Assembly (NCBI RefSeq): GCF_030863805.1
Contig: NZ_CP132957.1
Coordinates: 3,658,001 to 3,722,000 of the forward strand
Origin: Kineothrix sp. MB12-C1
Lineage (GTDB): Bacteria; Bacillota; Clostridia; Lachnospirales; Lachnospiraceae
Reading direction: 5' to 3'
DNA: 64,000 bases
Numbering within the stretch: position 1 is the first letter of the stretch; each line of letters begins with the position of its first letter. This document shows positions 9,067-18,372 of this stretch, one piece after another. A program made the translations under genes and the position numbers. Under the pieces are notes generated by a model, which saw only the letters and a program-made list of their open reading frames with translations, was not told the origin of the DNA and did no database searches.

Positions 9067-9546
9067 ATGAAAATAGCGATAATAGCAGTAGGTAAGGTAA
9101 AAGAGAAGTATTACCGCGATGCGCTCCTTGAATATGCGAAGCGTCTTAGTAAATATTGCCGCTTGGAAATTATAGAAGTGGAGGATGAAAAGACACCGGA
9201 TAAAGCCAGTGCCTCTTATGAGGAACAGATTAAGGAAAAGGAAGCGGAGCGAATTCTTAAATACATAAAAGATGATGCACACGTCATCACCTTGGAGATT
9301 CAAGGAAAGAAACTCGATTCAGAGGACTTTGCAGATAGGCTGGATAAGCTGGCTATCTATGGGAAAAGTCATATACAGTTTATAATCGGCGGGTCGCTTG
9401 GACTTCATAAGAAGGTATCCGAACGTGCCAATGAGAAACTGAGCTTTTCGGATATGACCTTTCCTCATCAGCTTATGAGGGTTATTTTATCAGAGCAAAT
9501 ATATAGGGCTTATCGCATTATAAGCGGAGAACCATATCACAAATAG
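9067..9546 (+). CDS. rlmH: 23S rRNA (pseudouridine1915-N3)-methyltransferase RlmH
   Basis: SPOUT-class SAM methyltransferase acting on pseudouridine 1915 of 23S rRNA in assembled 70S ribosomes. It has 159 residues, the exact family length. It shows MKIAIIAVGKVKEKYY at the start, the SAM-knot segment FIIGGSLGL in the middle and YRIISGEPYHK at the C-terminus. ATG 9067 lies close behind the previous gene. Confidence 0.97.
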   Translation: MKIAIIAVGKVKEKYYRDALLEYAKRLSKYCRLEIIEVEDEKTPDKASASYEEQIKEKEAERILKYIKDDAHVITLEIQGKKLDSEDFADRLDKLAIYGKSHIQFIIGGSLGLHKKVSERANEKLSFSDMTFPHQLMRVILSEQIYRAYRIISGEPYHK

Positions 9547-9568
9547 CAGGAGGAAGCGAGTAGCCTTT

Positions 9569-10123
9569 ATGGAAATCAATATATTAATGACAATTCAGGA
9601 ATTACGTACGGCGTTTCTGGATTTTCTTTTCTCTCATGTTACGTTGCTGGGGGATAATGGAATCTTGTGGATCGTAGTAGGCGTTATTCTTATTTGTACG
9701 AAGAAACACAGGAAAGTCGGCTTTCTTGTTCTTTTTTCCTTATTGGGGTCGTTCCTCTTAGGGAATATTTTCTTAAAGAATTTTTTTGAAAGAGAGAGAC
9801 CGTGTTGGATGTACCCGGAGATGGAACTTTTGATCAAAAATCCACACGATTATTCCTTTCCCTCGGGCCATTCCATGGCGAGCTTTGCTGCCGCAACCTC
9901 TCTATGGCTGATGAATAAGAAATGGGGTGCGGCAGCCTTAATACTTGCGGGTATGATTGCATTTTCCAGATTGTATTTATTCGTACATTGGCCTACGGAT
10001 GTATTGGTAGGAAGCGTGGTGGGAATCCTGATAGCAGTTTTTGTATTTAGGATAGTTGGCCTTACGATAATGGAAAGATGGGAATATAGAAAAGGAGAAG
10101 AAAGCAGCCATGAGAATGTATGA
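9569..10123 (+). CDS. PAP2-family membrane phosphatase
   Basis: Integral membrane phosphatase of 184 residues, probably acting on undecaprenyl pyrophosphate or phosphatidate-type lipids. All three PAP2 signatures are present: K70-x6-R77-P78, P98-S-G-H101 and S133-R134...H140-x3-D144. Several hydrophobic helices separate them. The substrate cannot be told from sequence. The gene overlaps the next start by 14 bp. The AGGAGG at 9547-9553 is about 15 nt from ATG 9569, longer than usual. Confidence 0.9.
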   Translation: MEINILMTIQELRTAFLDFLFSHVTLLGDNGILWIVVGVILICTKKHRKVGFLVLFSLLGSFLLGNIFLKNFFERERPCWMYPEMELLIKNPHDYSFPSGHSMASFAAATSLWLMNKKWGAAALILAGMIAFSRLYLFVHWPTDVLVGSVVGILIAVFVFRIVGLTIMERWEYRKGEESSHENV

Positions 10124-11414
10124 TCTTATTATGAAGAAAAGAAACGGAGGGACGCTTACCAAAGAGGAAATCGAATATATGGTAAGCGGATTTACCAGTG
10201 GACAGATTCCAGATTATCAGATGTCCGCAATGATGATGGCAATCTATTTCGTAGGAATGGATAGAGAAGAGACATTATATCTTACTATGGCTATGGCCCA
10301 TAGTGGAGATATGTTGGATTTGTCTAAGATTGACGGAATTAAGGTGGATAAGCACAGCACAGGCGGAGTGGGAGATAAGACTTCCCTTACCTTAACGCCC
10401 ATGGTAGCGGCATGCGGAATTAAAGTGGCGAAAATGAGTGGGCGAGGACTCGGGCATACAGGCGGAACGATCGATAAGCTGGAAAGTTTTGAAGGATTTT
10501 CTACAGAGATTTCTGAAGAACAGTTCACGGCTAATGTAAATAAAATAGGAATTGCCATTATGGGACAGACTGCGGATTTGGCTCCTGCGGATAAAAAGCT
10601 TTACGGGCTGCGAGACGTTACGGCAACAGTGGATAATATGTCATTAATTGCCAGTTCCATTATGAGTAAGAAGCTCGCTTCAGGAGCGGATGCAATAGTG
10701 CTGGATGTAAAGACCGGAAGCGGTGCCTTTATGAAGGAAGAAGCGGATGCCTTTGATTTGGCAAAGGAAATGGTGGAACTTGGAAAAAATGCAGGAAGAA
10801 AAGCCGTCGCTGTCATATCCGATATGGACCAGCCCTTAGGATATGCGGTGGGCAATGCCCTGGAAGTAAAGGAAGCGATTGAGACTTTAAAGGGAAATGG
10901 CCCGGATGATTTTCTCGAATTGTGTCTGACCTTAGGTTCTTATATGGTGGAACTCGGAGGAATGGCAAAAGATGAAAAAGAAGCGAGAAAAATGCTGGAA
11001 CAGACGATTGCAGATGGTTCAGCGCTGAATAAGTTGGCAGAATTCATAGAGGCGCAGGGCGGAAGTAAAGAAGCGGTATTTAATACAGACCTACTTCCCC
11101 AGGCCGGATTTATCGATAAGATTCCGGCTCCTAGGGCCGGATATGTAGAGAAAATCGCATGTGATGAAATTGGAATCTGCTCCCTTATGCTTGGAGGAGG
11201 AAGAGAGACGAAGGAAAGTGAGATCGACTTAGCCGTTGGACTCGTTCTTGAGAAAAAGGTCGGTGATTATGTAGAAGAAGGAGAAACCCTCGCATTTTTG
11301 CACGGGAATGACAAGCAGAAAATGGAGGCAGCCGGAGAACGTTTTATAAAGGCTTATTCCTTTACAGATGCACCGGTGGAAAAAGGCCCTTTCATCAAAG
11401 GAATTATTCGGTAA
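10110..11414 (+). CDS. pdp: Pyrimidine-nucleoside phosphorylase
   Basis: Phosphorolyses uridine, thymidine and deoxyuridine to base plus (deoxy)ribose 1-phosphate for salvage. It has 434 residues, the usual length. The signature VDKHSTGGVGDKTSL and the MSGRGLGHTGGTIDKLE phosphate-binding region are intact, with a C-terminal swivel domain ending in GPFIKGIIR. The start overlaps the PAP2 gene and has AAAGGAG upstream. Thymidine-specific DeoA is the close alternative; Firmicute homologues of this type are generally broad-specificity Pdp. Confidence 0.93.
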   Translation: MRMYDLIMKKRNGGTLTKEEIEYMVSGFTSGQIPDYQMSAMMMAIYFVGMDREETLYLTMAMAHSGDMLDLSKIDGIKVDKHSTGGVGDKTSLTLTPMVAACGIKVAKMSGRGLGHTGGTIDKLESFEGFSTEISEEQFTANVNKIGIAIMGQTADLAPADKKLYGLRDVTATVDNMSLIASSIMSKKLASGADAIVLDVKTGSGAFMKEEADAFDLAKEMVELGKNAGRKAVAVISDMDQPLGYAVGNALEVKEAIETLKGNGPDDFLELCLTLGSYMVELGGMAKDEKEARKMLEQTIADGSALNKLAEFIEAQGGSKEAVFNTDLLPQAGFIDKIPAPRAGYVEKIACDEIGICSLMLGGGRETKESEIDLAVGLVLEKKVGDYVEEGETLAFLHGNDKQKMEAAGERFIKAYSFTDAPVEKGPFIKGIIR

Positions 11415-11434
11415 AAACGAACATATATTATTCT

Positions 11435-11749
11435 ATGATGGGAAAGCATAAACAAAGTGGAAAACAAAGATTAGAAAGAAAAAAAGAGATGGTTGTGGAG
11501 TCGTTAAAGCTTCCGAAGGATTCGGTTCTGGGAGCCTCCATTGTGACGATAACGGGAAACAAGGATGCCTTTGTAGAGAATTATAGAGGGATTCTTGAGT
11601 ATTCCGAAGAACTGATATTGCTTCAGGGCAAGACTTGTCAGATAAGCATTGTAGGGAGAAAGTTGTCTATCGATTATTATACCAATGAAGATATGAAGAT
11701 AAGCGGATACATTGAATGTGTCCGCTATCATAATTCCTATGAAGGATAA
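11435..11749 (+). CDS. yqfC: Sporulation protein YqfC
   Basis: Product of 104 residues. LKLPKDSVLGASIVTITG and the following VENYRGILEYSEELI match the YqfC family, which is expressed in the mother cell and paired with YqfD in endospore formers. ATG 11435 lacks a clear Shine-Dalgarno sequence, but the full N-terminus is needed to match the family. yqfD follows after a repeat-filled 117-bp gap. Its biochemical function is not known. Confidence 0.88.
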   Translation: MMGKHKQSGKQRLERKKEMVVESLKLPKDSVLGASIVTITGNKDAFVENYRGILEYSEELILLQGKTCQISIVGRKLSIDYYTNEDMKISGYIECVRYHNSYEG

Positions 11750-11751
11750 GC

Positions 11752-11777
11752 GTAATGGTCGGTATCCTCACTGTTAC
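11752..11777 (-). repeat. 27-bp palindromic repeat, copy 1 (reverse orientation)
   Basis: Read on the minus strand it begins GTAACAGTGAGG and ends CCATTACG-like, matching the consensus of the family found at seven other sites but with a weak stem. It directly precedes (on the minus strand follows) the 23-bp module at 11797-11819, the same order seen at 18463-18514. Confidence 0.55.
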
Positions 11778-11796
11778 AAAAGCAAAGATTGCTTTG

Positions 11797-11819
11797 TGAA
11801 AATCCATTAAAATCACCTT
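11797..11819 (-). repeat. 23-bp module identical to 18463-18485 (inverted)
   Basis: The reverse complement of this block is identical over all 23 bases to 18463-18485. Between it and the palindrome at 11752-11777 lies a short hairpin (AAAGCAA with TTTGCTTT when read on the minus strand). This shows that the two modules travel as a composite element. Confidence 0.8.
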
Positions 11820-11866
11820 TAGTGTATGAACTATAATGAAAAAGAATTGAAAACAGGAGTTGCCAT

Positions 11867-13123
11867 ATGCTTCAATTGATACAATATATCAAAGGGTATG
11901 TCCTTATTAGAGTATGGGGATATTCGCCTGAACGATTTATGAATTTATGTAGTAATCGTGATATATTTCTCTGGAATATTGAAAATCATGGGGAATATTA
12001 TACGATGTGCATTACGGTAAAAGGGTTTCGCAAGTTAAAACCTATTGTGAAGAAAACAGGGACGAAGGTAGCCATACAGAAGCGTTGTGGACTACCTTTT
12101 TTTGTACCGAAAATGAAGCGCAGAAAGATCTTTCTTATCGGACTTTTAGGGAGTTTGTTCTTCTGGGTATGGATGTCTACTTTTATATGGGCGGTAGATA
12201 TCACGGGGAATTATAGTATTACTGAGGATGTATTTTTTGATTTTCTGCGGGGGAACCATATTTATGTAGGGATGCAGCGCAAAGATGTAGATATTGAAAC
12301 CTTGGAGAAGAGGATAAGGCAGGATTTTCCTATTGTAACATGGACCTCGGCGAAGATAGAGGGTACCAGACTGTCCATACAGATTAAAGAAAATGAAGTG
12401 GATACCAATACGGCAGGTAAGGAAGAAACGGTGGTGAATAATGCTTTTGGCTCTGATTTAGTGGCAGAAAACGATGGTGTAATCATAAGTATGGTGACCC
12501 GTAAAGGTATTCCGCAAGTGGCCTTGCAAAGTGAGGTGAAGAAAGGGGATGTTCTCGTCTGTGGCAGTGTCCCTGTTTACAACGAAGATGCCACAGTAAA
12601 AAAATATCAATATTACGATGCGGATGCGGATATATACATAAAAAGAAATTTGAAAAAGCAGGAGAAATTACCTCTTACCTATAAGCAGAAGGTATATTCA
12701 GGGGAAACGAAAAATGAATATTTTCTTTCTTTTTCCGGTAAAGAGCTTGTTTTTCGTATAGGAAAGGTAGCATATGCAGATTATGATAGAGTAACGGATA
12801 AAAAGCAGGTGAAGCTTCTGGAGAATTTCTATTTGCCTATCTATTATGGGAAAACAGTTAACAGGGAATATGTGATCGAAGACAATATTTATGCAACGGA
12901 GGAGATAAAAAGTATATTTTCTGAAAAATCGACAAAATTTATCGAAAGTTTAGAAGAAAAAGGGGTTCAAATAATTAAAAAAAATGTTACAATAAGTAAG
13001 AAAAACAAAACATGGCAGATGGATATGGATCTGCAGATTGTAGAAAAGACAGGAAAGAATATTCCTATTGTCCCCGCGCCTGTAGATGAAAGCGAAGAAG
13101 CGGATCAGGCGGCGGAAGAATAA
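11867..13123 (+). CDS. yqfD: Sporulation protein YqfD
   Basis: Product of 418 residues, ATG 11867 after ACAGGAG. The cytoplasmic N-terminal domain ends in a basic patch (KMKRRK), followed by one transmembrane helix (about 87-108) and a large extracytoplasmic domain with the FDFLRG...VGMQRKDVD segment typical of YqfD. It is required for efficient sporulation in relatives and is encoded with YqfC. The C-terminus is a short Glu/Ala-rich tail. Mother-cell expression is inferred from the family. Confidence 0.9.
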   Translation: MLQLIQYIKGYVLIRVWGYSPERFMNLCSNRDIFLWNIENHGEYYTMCITVKGFRKLKPIVKKTGTKVAIQKRCGLPFFVPKMKRRKIFLIGLLGSLFFWVWMSTFIWAVDITGNYSITEDVFFDFLRGNHIYVGMQRKDVDIETLEKRIRQDFPIVTWTSAKIEGTRLSIQIKENEVDTNTAGKEETVVNNAFGSDLVAENDGVIISMVTRKGIPQVALQSEVKKGDVLVCGSVPVYNEDATVKKYQYYDADADIYIKRNLKKQEKLPLTYKQKVYSGETKNEYFLSFSGKELVFRIGKVAYADYDRVTDKKQVKLLENFYLPIYYGKTVNREYVIEDNIYATEEIKSIFSEKSTKFIESLEEKGVQIIKKNVTISKKNKTWQMDMDLQIVEKTGKNIPIVPAPVDESEEADQAAEE

Positions 13124-13125
13124 AA

Positions 13126-13149
13126 GTCACTAGGCTACTGAACAGTTAC
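13126..13149 (+). repeat. 27-bp palindromic repeat, copy 2 (shortened)
   Basis: Sequence starts GTCACTAGG and ends TACTGAACAGTTAC; the 3' half matches the consensus exactly, while the 5' half lacks three bases. It begins just after the yqfD stop and precedes phoH. Confidence 0.7.
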
Positions 13150-13178
13150 GAATAAAATAAAGAGTAGGGGTTATGTGC

Positions 13179-14210
13179 ATGGGGCACTATGAAAGCAGAA
13201 TGGAAGTTCCGGCAGAGCATATGCGCAATATCTTTGGACAATACGATCATTATGTTAAGAAGATAGAAGACGATTTTCATGTGACGATAGTTGACAGAGA
13301 CGGAGTTGTGAAGATATCCGGCGTTGAGCAGGATGTGAAGCGGGCACAAAGTATTGTAAGACAGTTAATAGAATTATCTAAGAGAGGAAATATCATTCAG
13401 GAACAGAATGTGGATTACGCGATAACTATGGAAATGGAAAACAAAGAAGATGTACTCATTGAGATAGATGGCGATTGTATCTGCCATACGATAAGCGGGA
13501 AACCGATTAAGCCAAAGACTTTAGGGCAGAAACAGTATGTGGACGCCATTCGAAATAATATGGTCGTATTTGGATTGGGGCCGGCAGGAACGGGTAAGAC
13601 GTATCTGGCGATGGCGATGGCAATCACTGCCTTTAAGAATGAGGAGGTGAGCCGTATTATATTGACGAGACCGGCCATCGAAGCGGGCGAGAAGTTAGGA
13701 TTCCTTCCGGGAGACTTGCAGAGTAAAGTGGATCCTTATTTAAGACCTTTATACGATGCGCTGCATCAGATCATGGGAGCGGAGAACTTTGCCAAGAATA
13801 TGGAAAAAGGGTTGATTGAAGTAGCACCGCTCGCATATATGAGAGGGCGTACGTTAGATAATGCTTATATTATTTTGGATGAAGCACAGAATACTACGCC
13901 GGCGCAGATGAAAATGTTCTTAACGAGAATCGGATTCGGTTCTAAAGTCATTATAACGGGTGACGCGACACAAAAGGATCTGGCTCCCGGCGATAAATCG
14001 GGACTCGATGTAGCGGTACGCGTACTTTCGAAAATAAAGGATATCGCTTTTTGTAATTTGACGAGTAAGGACGTGGTGCGCCACCCTCTGGTACAGAAAA
14101 TTGTAAAGGCATATGAAGATTATGAGAGGGTATCGGAACGCAATAAGACTAGGGATAACAATGCACGCGATAAGCGCGGAAGCAGGAATACGGGATATGG
14201 AAAAAAATAA
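13179..14210 (+). CDS. phoH: PhoH family P-loop protein
   Basis: Cytosolic ATPase of the PhoH/PhoL family, 343 residues from ATG 13179. The ATG at 13173 is only 2 nt from the GTAGGGG ribosome site, so 13179 (8 nt) is preferred. A KH-like N-terminal region precedes the Walker A GPAGTGKT (about residues 134-141), and Walker B is in ILDEAQN. The conserved ITGDATQKDL and the C-terminal RHPLVQKIVKAYE follow. It sits between yqfD and the YqfF-like gene, the standard order with ybeY. An RNA-related ATPase role fits YbeY linkage but is not proven. Confidence 0.95.
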   Translation: MGHYESRMEVPAEHMRNIFGQYDHYVKKIEDDFHVTIVDRDGVVKISGVEQDVKRAQSIVRQLIELSKRGNIIQEQNVDYAITMEMENKEDVLIEIDGDCICHTISGKPIKPKTLGQKQYVDAIRNNMVVFGLGPAGTGKTYLAMAMAITAFKNEEVSRIILTRPAIEAGEKLGFLPGDLQSKVDPYLRPLYDALHQIMGAENFAKNMEKGLIEVAPLAYMRGRTLDNAYIILDEAQNTTPAQMKMFLTRIGFGSKVIITGDATQKDLAPGDKSGLDVAVRVLSKIKDIAFCNLTSKDVVRHPLVQKIVKAYEDYERVSERNKTRDNNARDKRGSRNTGYGKK

Positions 14211-15384
14211 AAATACAGTAATTGCAGCTATTTCTTTCGCTCTGGTGGGGGTGATAACGGCAGCCGCGGGATACTTTTACCGCATACAGACAGTAGAAAT
14301 TGCCCGCAATGTGATAATCTCTTTATTAGGGATGGGGACTATCCTTTATTTGCTGGCGCATGATGTACAGAAGGGATTTCTCTCTTACGATAATGCGGAA
14401 CATAGAAGCAGATTTCTTTTTCTGTTTCTTATCAGCCTTCTATGCGCGGTGGGGTTTCCTATTATTCCGGCAGCGGGTTGGCCTTATCCTGTGATTTTTC
14501 TCACTCTTAGTCTGTTTTCCGGTTCTTTTATCGGTCTTGTGGCAGGAGCATTACTTTTGCTACTTACAGTGCTTCATGGGGGTAATGCGGGAGCGGCAGA
14601 TTTTTTTCTGTATTTTGTGACTGGTACGGTAGTGATTGCTTTATTTCGGGAGTTGGATGAGAAGTATGAAGTGGGCGTAAGGACATTTGCGGCACAGTTG
14701 CTTTTCTTTGTAGCGATGAGCGCGGTATATGTTTTACCTGTCAATGAGGTTTTCTCGTTGGAACTATTTTTGATACCTATCATCAATGTATCCGTTACCT
14801 GGCTTCTTATGATGGCAGTATTCCGGTATTTCAGTGTTTCTGTTATGCATAAGTATAGCGAAGAATATAGGAAGCTGAGTTTTCAAGGAAATCCATTGCT
14901 TATTGAGCTGAAGGAAAAGGATAAAGAAGAATATTTTCATGCGATACATACGGCACATTTATGTGCGAAAGTCGCAAAAAATCTTTCTATGGATGTCACT
15001 CTTTTGCAGGTAGGCGGTTATTATCACCGCATTGGTATGCTAAAAGGGGAAAACACGTGGGAGAATGTAGAGGAAGTCGGACGGGCAAACGATTTTCCGC
15101 CGGCTTTGATGAACCTTCTGAAGGAATATTGGAAAAAGCCAGAGGGAACACAATCCAAAGAAGCGGCAGTATTAAAGCTTTCAGATGCAGTTATTACGGT
15201 AGTGAAAGGTATGTTTAAAAAGGATGCGAACGTAATTTTAAACTATCCGCTTTTGATGGATGCTATCTTTCGAAAGAGAATAGAGAGCGGAACATTAGAT
15301 GAAAGCCTTATCAGCATAAGTGAACTAAATACGATAAAAAAGGTGTTCTTGGAGGAAAAACTATATTATGACTTCTTACGTTGA
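14197..15384 (+). CDS. YqfF/PgpH-like membrane protein with degenerate HD domain
   Basis: Product of 395 residues starting at ATG 14197, overlapping phoH by 14 bp. Seven or so hydrophobic helices (about 5-230) lead to a C-terminal HD-type domain. PgpH, the c-di-AMP phosphodiesterase at this locus in other Firmicutes, is roughly 700 residues with a large extracellular domain, which is missing here. The HD motif, normally YHDIGK, reads YYHRIGML: the metal-binding Asp is Arg, and the later QHHGT-type ligands are not found. Only the first His (FHAIHTAHL) remains. Catalysis is therefore unlikely; a structural or regulatory role is inferred. Confidence 0.8.
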   Translation: MEKNKNTVIAAISFALVGVITAAAGYFYRIQTVEIARNVIISLLGMGTILYLLAHDVQKGFLSYDNAEHRSRFLFLFLISLLCAVGFPIIPAAGWPYPVIFLTLSLFSGSFIGLVAGALLLLLTVLHGGNAGAADFFLYFVTGTVVIALFRELDEKYEVGVRTFAAQLLFFVAMSAVYVLPVNEVFSLELFLIPIINVSVTWLLMMAVFRYFSVSVMHKYSEEYRKLSFQGNPLLIELKEKDKEEYFHAIHTAHLCAKVAKNLSMDVTLLQVGGYYHRIGMLKGENTWENVEEVGRANDFPPALMNLLKEYWKKPEGTQSKEAAVLKLSDAVITVVKGMFKKDANVILNYPLLMDAIFRKRIESGTLDESLISISELNTIKKVFLEEKLYYDFLR

Positions 15385-15871
15385 GAATGAAACGGGGGTA
15401 GAATTCCCTTTTTCTATAGAAGATATTGTGAATCAGATTATGACGGAAGTATTGGATCGTGAAGGTTGTCCGTATGAGGCAACGGTTAGTGTTCTTCTTA
15501 CGGATAATGAAGGTATTCGTACTTTTAATAAAGAATACCGCGGTTTCGATAAGGAGACGGACGTGCTTTCTTTTCCGAATGTAGACTATGAGACTCCCTC
15601 TGATTTTGCAATATTGGAGGAGACAGCGGATTGTTTTGATCCGGATAGCGGAGAGCTGGTACTTGGAGATATTATTATCTCAGTGGAAAAAGTAAAAGAA
15701 CAGGCGGAAAGTTACGGCCACAGCCAGCGCAGAGAATTTGCTTTTCTCGTGGCACATAGCATGTTCCATTTATGCGGTTATGACCACATGGAGGCGGAGG
15801 AAGCGGCTGTTATGGAAAAGAAGCAGGAAGAGATACTCGATCGGCTTCATATTACGAGGGATGAAAGTTAA
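15368..15871 (+). CDS. ybeY: Endoribonuclease YbeY (rRNA maturation factor)
   Basis: Zinc endoribonuclease for 16S rRNA 3'-end maturation and 70S quality control. It has 167 residues, ATG 15368 after GGAGG, overlapping the upstream gene by 17 bp. The metal-binding motif HSMFHLCGYDH carries all three His, with Ser in place of the frequent Gly after the first His, as in some clostridial members. TDVLSFP and LGDIIIS, both family signatures, are present. The overlap suggests translational coupling with the YqfF-like gene. Confidence 0.95.
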   Translation: MTSYVENETGVEFPFSIEDIVNQIMTEVLDREGCPYEATVSVLLTDNEGIRTFNKEYRGFDKETDVLSFPNVDYETPSDFAILEETADCFDPDSGELVLGDIIISVEKVKEQAESYGHSQRREFAFLVAHSMFHLCGYDHMEAEEAAVMEKKQEEILDRLHITRDES

Positions 15872-15976
15872 AAGTAAAAGTTTAAAGATAAAAATCAAAA
15901 ATAGAGAGATTAAAAATAAATTCAGACAAAATTGATTATTGTAACCAATGGGATGAAAAATAAAGGAACAACAGAC

Positions 15977-17626
15977 ATGAAACATTTACCGAGAAGAAAA
16001 GGCACCGAGAGGAAAAAGAAAAAAGATATTATCATGGCAACAGGGTTAATTGCTTATTTAATTGTACTTTTAATTCGCATTCCTCTCGGGCGAATGATAG
16101 GAGATAAAGGAATCGGCTTTTTTGCAGCCGGTATGGAACTGTTTTTGGTGAGTACCGCAGTAATATCTTACGGGATATCCAGAGCAGTGGCAGTTCTTAT
16201 CAAATATCGGATGAAAAGAGAACAATACAAAAATGCCGGTAAGGTGTTTCGCAGTGCCTTGCTTTTTTCTATTATATCAGGAGGACTGTTTGCTTGTATT
16301 CTTTTTGTGCTATCCCAGCCAATCGCAGAGATTCTCTTGTTAGAGAAGCTGAGCTATCTCACAATTGCGGCAGCAGCGCCTGCTGTTATGCTTTCTTTTA
16401 TAATAGGAGTGCTTCGGGGATACTTTCAAGGAATGGGTTCTGCAATGCCTACCGTACATTCACAGCTTCTGGAGAGAGTAATTATGTTTGTCTCCAGTCT
16501 GATTCTTGCGTCTATAGCCTATGCCTATGGACTTAAAGTGGCAGCACTTTTGAAAAACGAAGAATATGCGGCGGCTTATGGTGCCATGGGCGCAATCTTA
16601 GGTCTTACGGCAGCCTGCATATTCGGAGCACTGCACCTTCTGTTTATTTATATTCTCTATGCGAGACAATGGAAGAAGCAAGTGGGAAAAGATAGCAGCA
16701 GAGCGACAGAGTCGGGCCTTCAGATAGTATCTATGCTTTTTACGACCGCATTGCCCTATAGCATATGTGCCTTGTTGTATCATATGAATTATTTGGTGGA
16801 TCAACGGATATTTAATTATGCCATGAATATAGCCGGAAAAGACTCCTTAAGGGTGGCTCATTGGGGTGTCTATTATGGCAAATATAGCGTGGTCATAGGA
16901 GCAGCAGTTGTTCTATGTACACTTCCGCTCACCGGGGCTGTTCTGAAAATCGGACAACTTTATGATAGACAGGATCAAGGAGGGGTAAGGGAAGAATTGA
17001 GAAGGAGCATTCATCAGCTCTCTATTTTTTCTATTCCGTGTGCTTTTTTAATTGCTGTTTTAGCGGAGCCGATTGCGAGCATATTGTTCAAGGGTGATAT
17101 AAAGACAGCGGTTTTATTGATACAATCGGGAAGCGCAGTGATCGTACTGGCTTCGTTCACTTATTTTTTGACGGCTATTTTACAGCGTATCCGTAAGTTG
17201 CAGATAGTGATGCTCGGCGGTTTTATCGCCTTTTTATCACATTTAATCCTTATTATTTTATTGTTGAATAATACACAGCTCGGAATTACAGCAGTCGTAT
17301 GCGGAAGCATTCTCTTTTACCTTGCCTCTTGTGTTGTATGCTTCTTCGGTGTGATGAGGCATATGAAATATTCACAAGAGTGGGTTCGTACGTTCGCAGT
17401 GACATTGATTGCGGCGGGTACTTCTGCTTTGATAGGAATGCTGCTTAATAAGTTGCTTTTATCCTTTGCAGGCAATGTGATAACATTGCTTCTATGTATA
17501 GTCGTATATCTTATTACTTATCATGTATTTCTTATTGTGCTGCGAGGTGTTCGCAAAGAAGAGTTAGAAGAAATGACCGGAGGGAATATTATTACATCGA
17601 TTGCAGTGCGTTTGCATTTGATATAG
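15977..17626 (+). CDS. SpoVB/MurJ-type oligosaccharide (lipid II-like) flippase
   Basis: Polytopic membrane protein of 549 residues in the MOP superfamily, with about 14 hydrophobic helices and a basic N-terminus (HLPRRKGTERKKKKD). The GVLRGYFQGMGSAMPT stretch is typical of SpoVB/MurJ-like proteins. ATG 15977 has AAAGGA 9 nt upstream; ATG 15953 and TTG 15932 are in frame but lack a ribosome site. The position after yqfC-yqfD fits a role in spore cortex or wall precursor export. SpoVB versus MurJ cannot be separated here. Confidence 0.87.
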   Translation: MKHLPRRKGTERKKKKDIIMATGLIAYLIVLLIRIPLGRMIGDKGIGFFAAGMELFLVSTAVISYGISRAVAVLIKYRMKREQYKNAGKVFRSALLFSIISGGLFACILFVLSQPIAEILLLEKLSYLTIAAAAPAVMLSFIIGVLRGYFQGMGSAMPTVHSQLLERVIMFVSSLILASIAYAYGLKVAALLKNEEYAAAYGAMGAILGLTAACIFGALHLLFIYILYARQWKKQVGKDSSRATESGLQIVSMLFTTALPYSICALLYHMNYLVDQRIFNYAMNIAGKDSLRVAHWGVYYGKYSVVIGAAVVLCTLPLTGAVLKIGQLYDRQDQGGVREELRRSIHQLSIFSIPCAFLIAVLAEPIASILFKGDIKTAVLLIQSGSAVIVLASFTYFLTAILQRIRKLQIVMLGGFIAFLSHLILIILLLNNTQLGITAVVCGSILFYLASCVVCFFGVMRHMKYSQEWVRTFAVTLIAAGTSALIGMLLNKLLLSFAGNVITLLLCIVVYLITYHVFLIVLRGVRKEELEEMTGGNIITSIAVRLHLI

Positions 17627-17706
17627 AAGATGTGGAATAAAATTTATAAATTTGACTGATACTATTTACAAATGAGTTGAGGTACACTCATAAGGAGAGT
17701 TGTAAA

Positions 17707-18339
17707 ATGAAATTTGTAAAACGTATCAGTCTTTTTTTTATTATACCCATGGGAATGTATACCTTTGGGTTTTATTCGCATATGAAGCTGCAGGAAGAAT
17801 TCTATCCGGGCAAATACAGGGAAGAATCGGTAAAACAAAAAAGTGCACTCGTACAGGAACAGCCCCAAGTCATCCCCACGTCCTTCGAGGAAGAACAAGT
17901 TATCAATGCGGATACACAATATGTTATCGAGGAAGTGGACCTGAAAAAGGAGACCTCTGTGGAAACGAAGTGGAAAGTACCGGAGAAATATATTGGTATG
18001 AACAGGGATCGTTTCGTCAGGGAGATGGAGTTGTATCAACAGTCGCCATCGCTGGCGGACCAGGAGCTTGGTTTCGTAAGTGTGGAGGTCGTTTCTTTCT
18101 CCCGGGATAAAGTGAGGATTCGTAAGAGTTATATTTTCAGAGAATTAAGCACGAGCTTTTATTTGGTTAATGAGAAGAACTTTGTGGTCGTCTATTGTGA
18201 TGATTTGAAGACCATTTATATGGGTACGAATATTTCCATCGATACACTTCCTGATGGATTGAAACAAGAGGTCATACAAAGAAAGTATATAGCATCGGAA
18301 GAGGAGTTGTATAACTTTTTGGAATCTTATTCGAGTTGA
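17707..18339 (+). CDS. BofC C-terminal-domain-like membrane-anchored protein
   Basis: Product of 210 residues, ATG 17707 after AAGGAGAG. A hydrophobic N-terminal helix (about 8-24) suggests membrane anchoring or export. The C-terminal half reads FYLVNEKNFVVVYCDD, then IDTLPDGLKQEVIQ, then SEEELYNFLESY. This pattern resembles the C-terminal domain of the forespore regulator BofC (sigma-K checkpoint). The match is by eye only. The sporulation neighbourhood supports it. An unrelated sporulation protein remains possible. Confidence 0.65.
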   Translation: MKFVKRISLFFIIPMGMYTFGFYSHMKLQEEFYPGKYREESVKQKSALVQEQPQVIPTSFEEEQVINADTQYVIEEVDLKKETSVETKWKVPEKYIGMNRDRFVREMELYQQSPSLADQELGFVSVEVVSFSRDKVRIRKSYIFRELSTSFYLVNEKNFVVVYCDDLKTIYMGTNISIDTLPDGLKQEVIQRKYIASEEELYNFLESYSS

Positions 18340-18372
18340 CGGCAATGACGCTTGTACAATACGTTAATTAGT

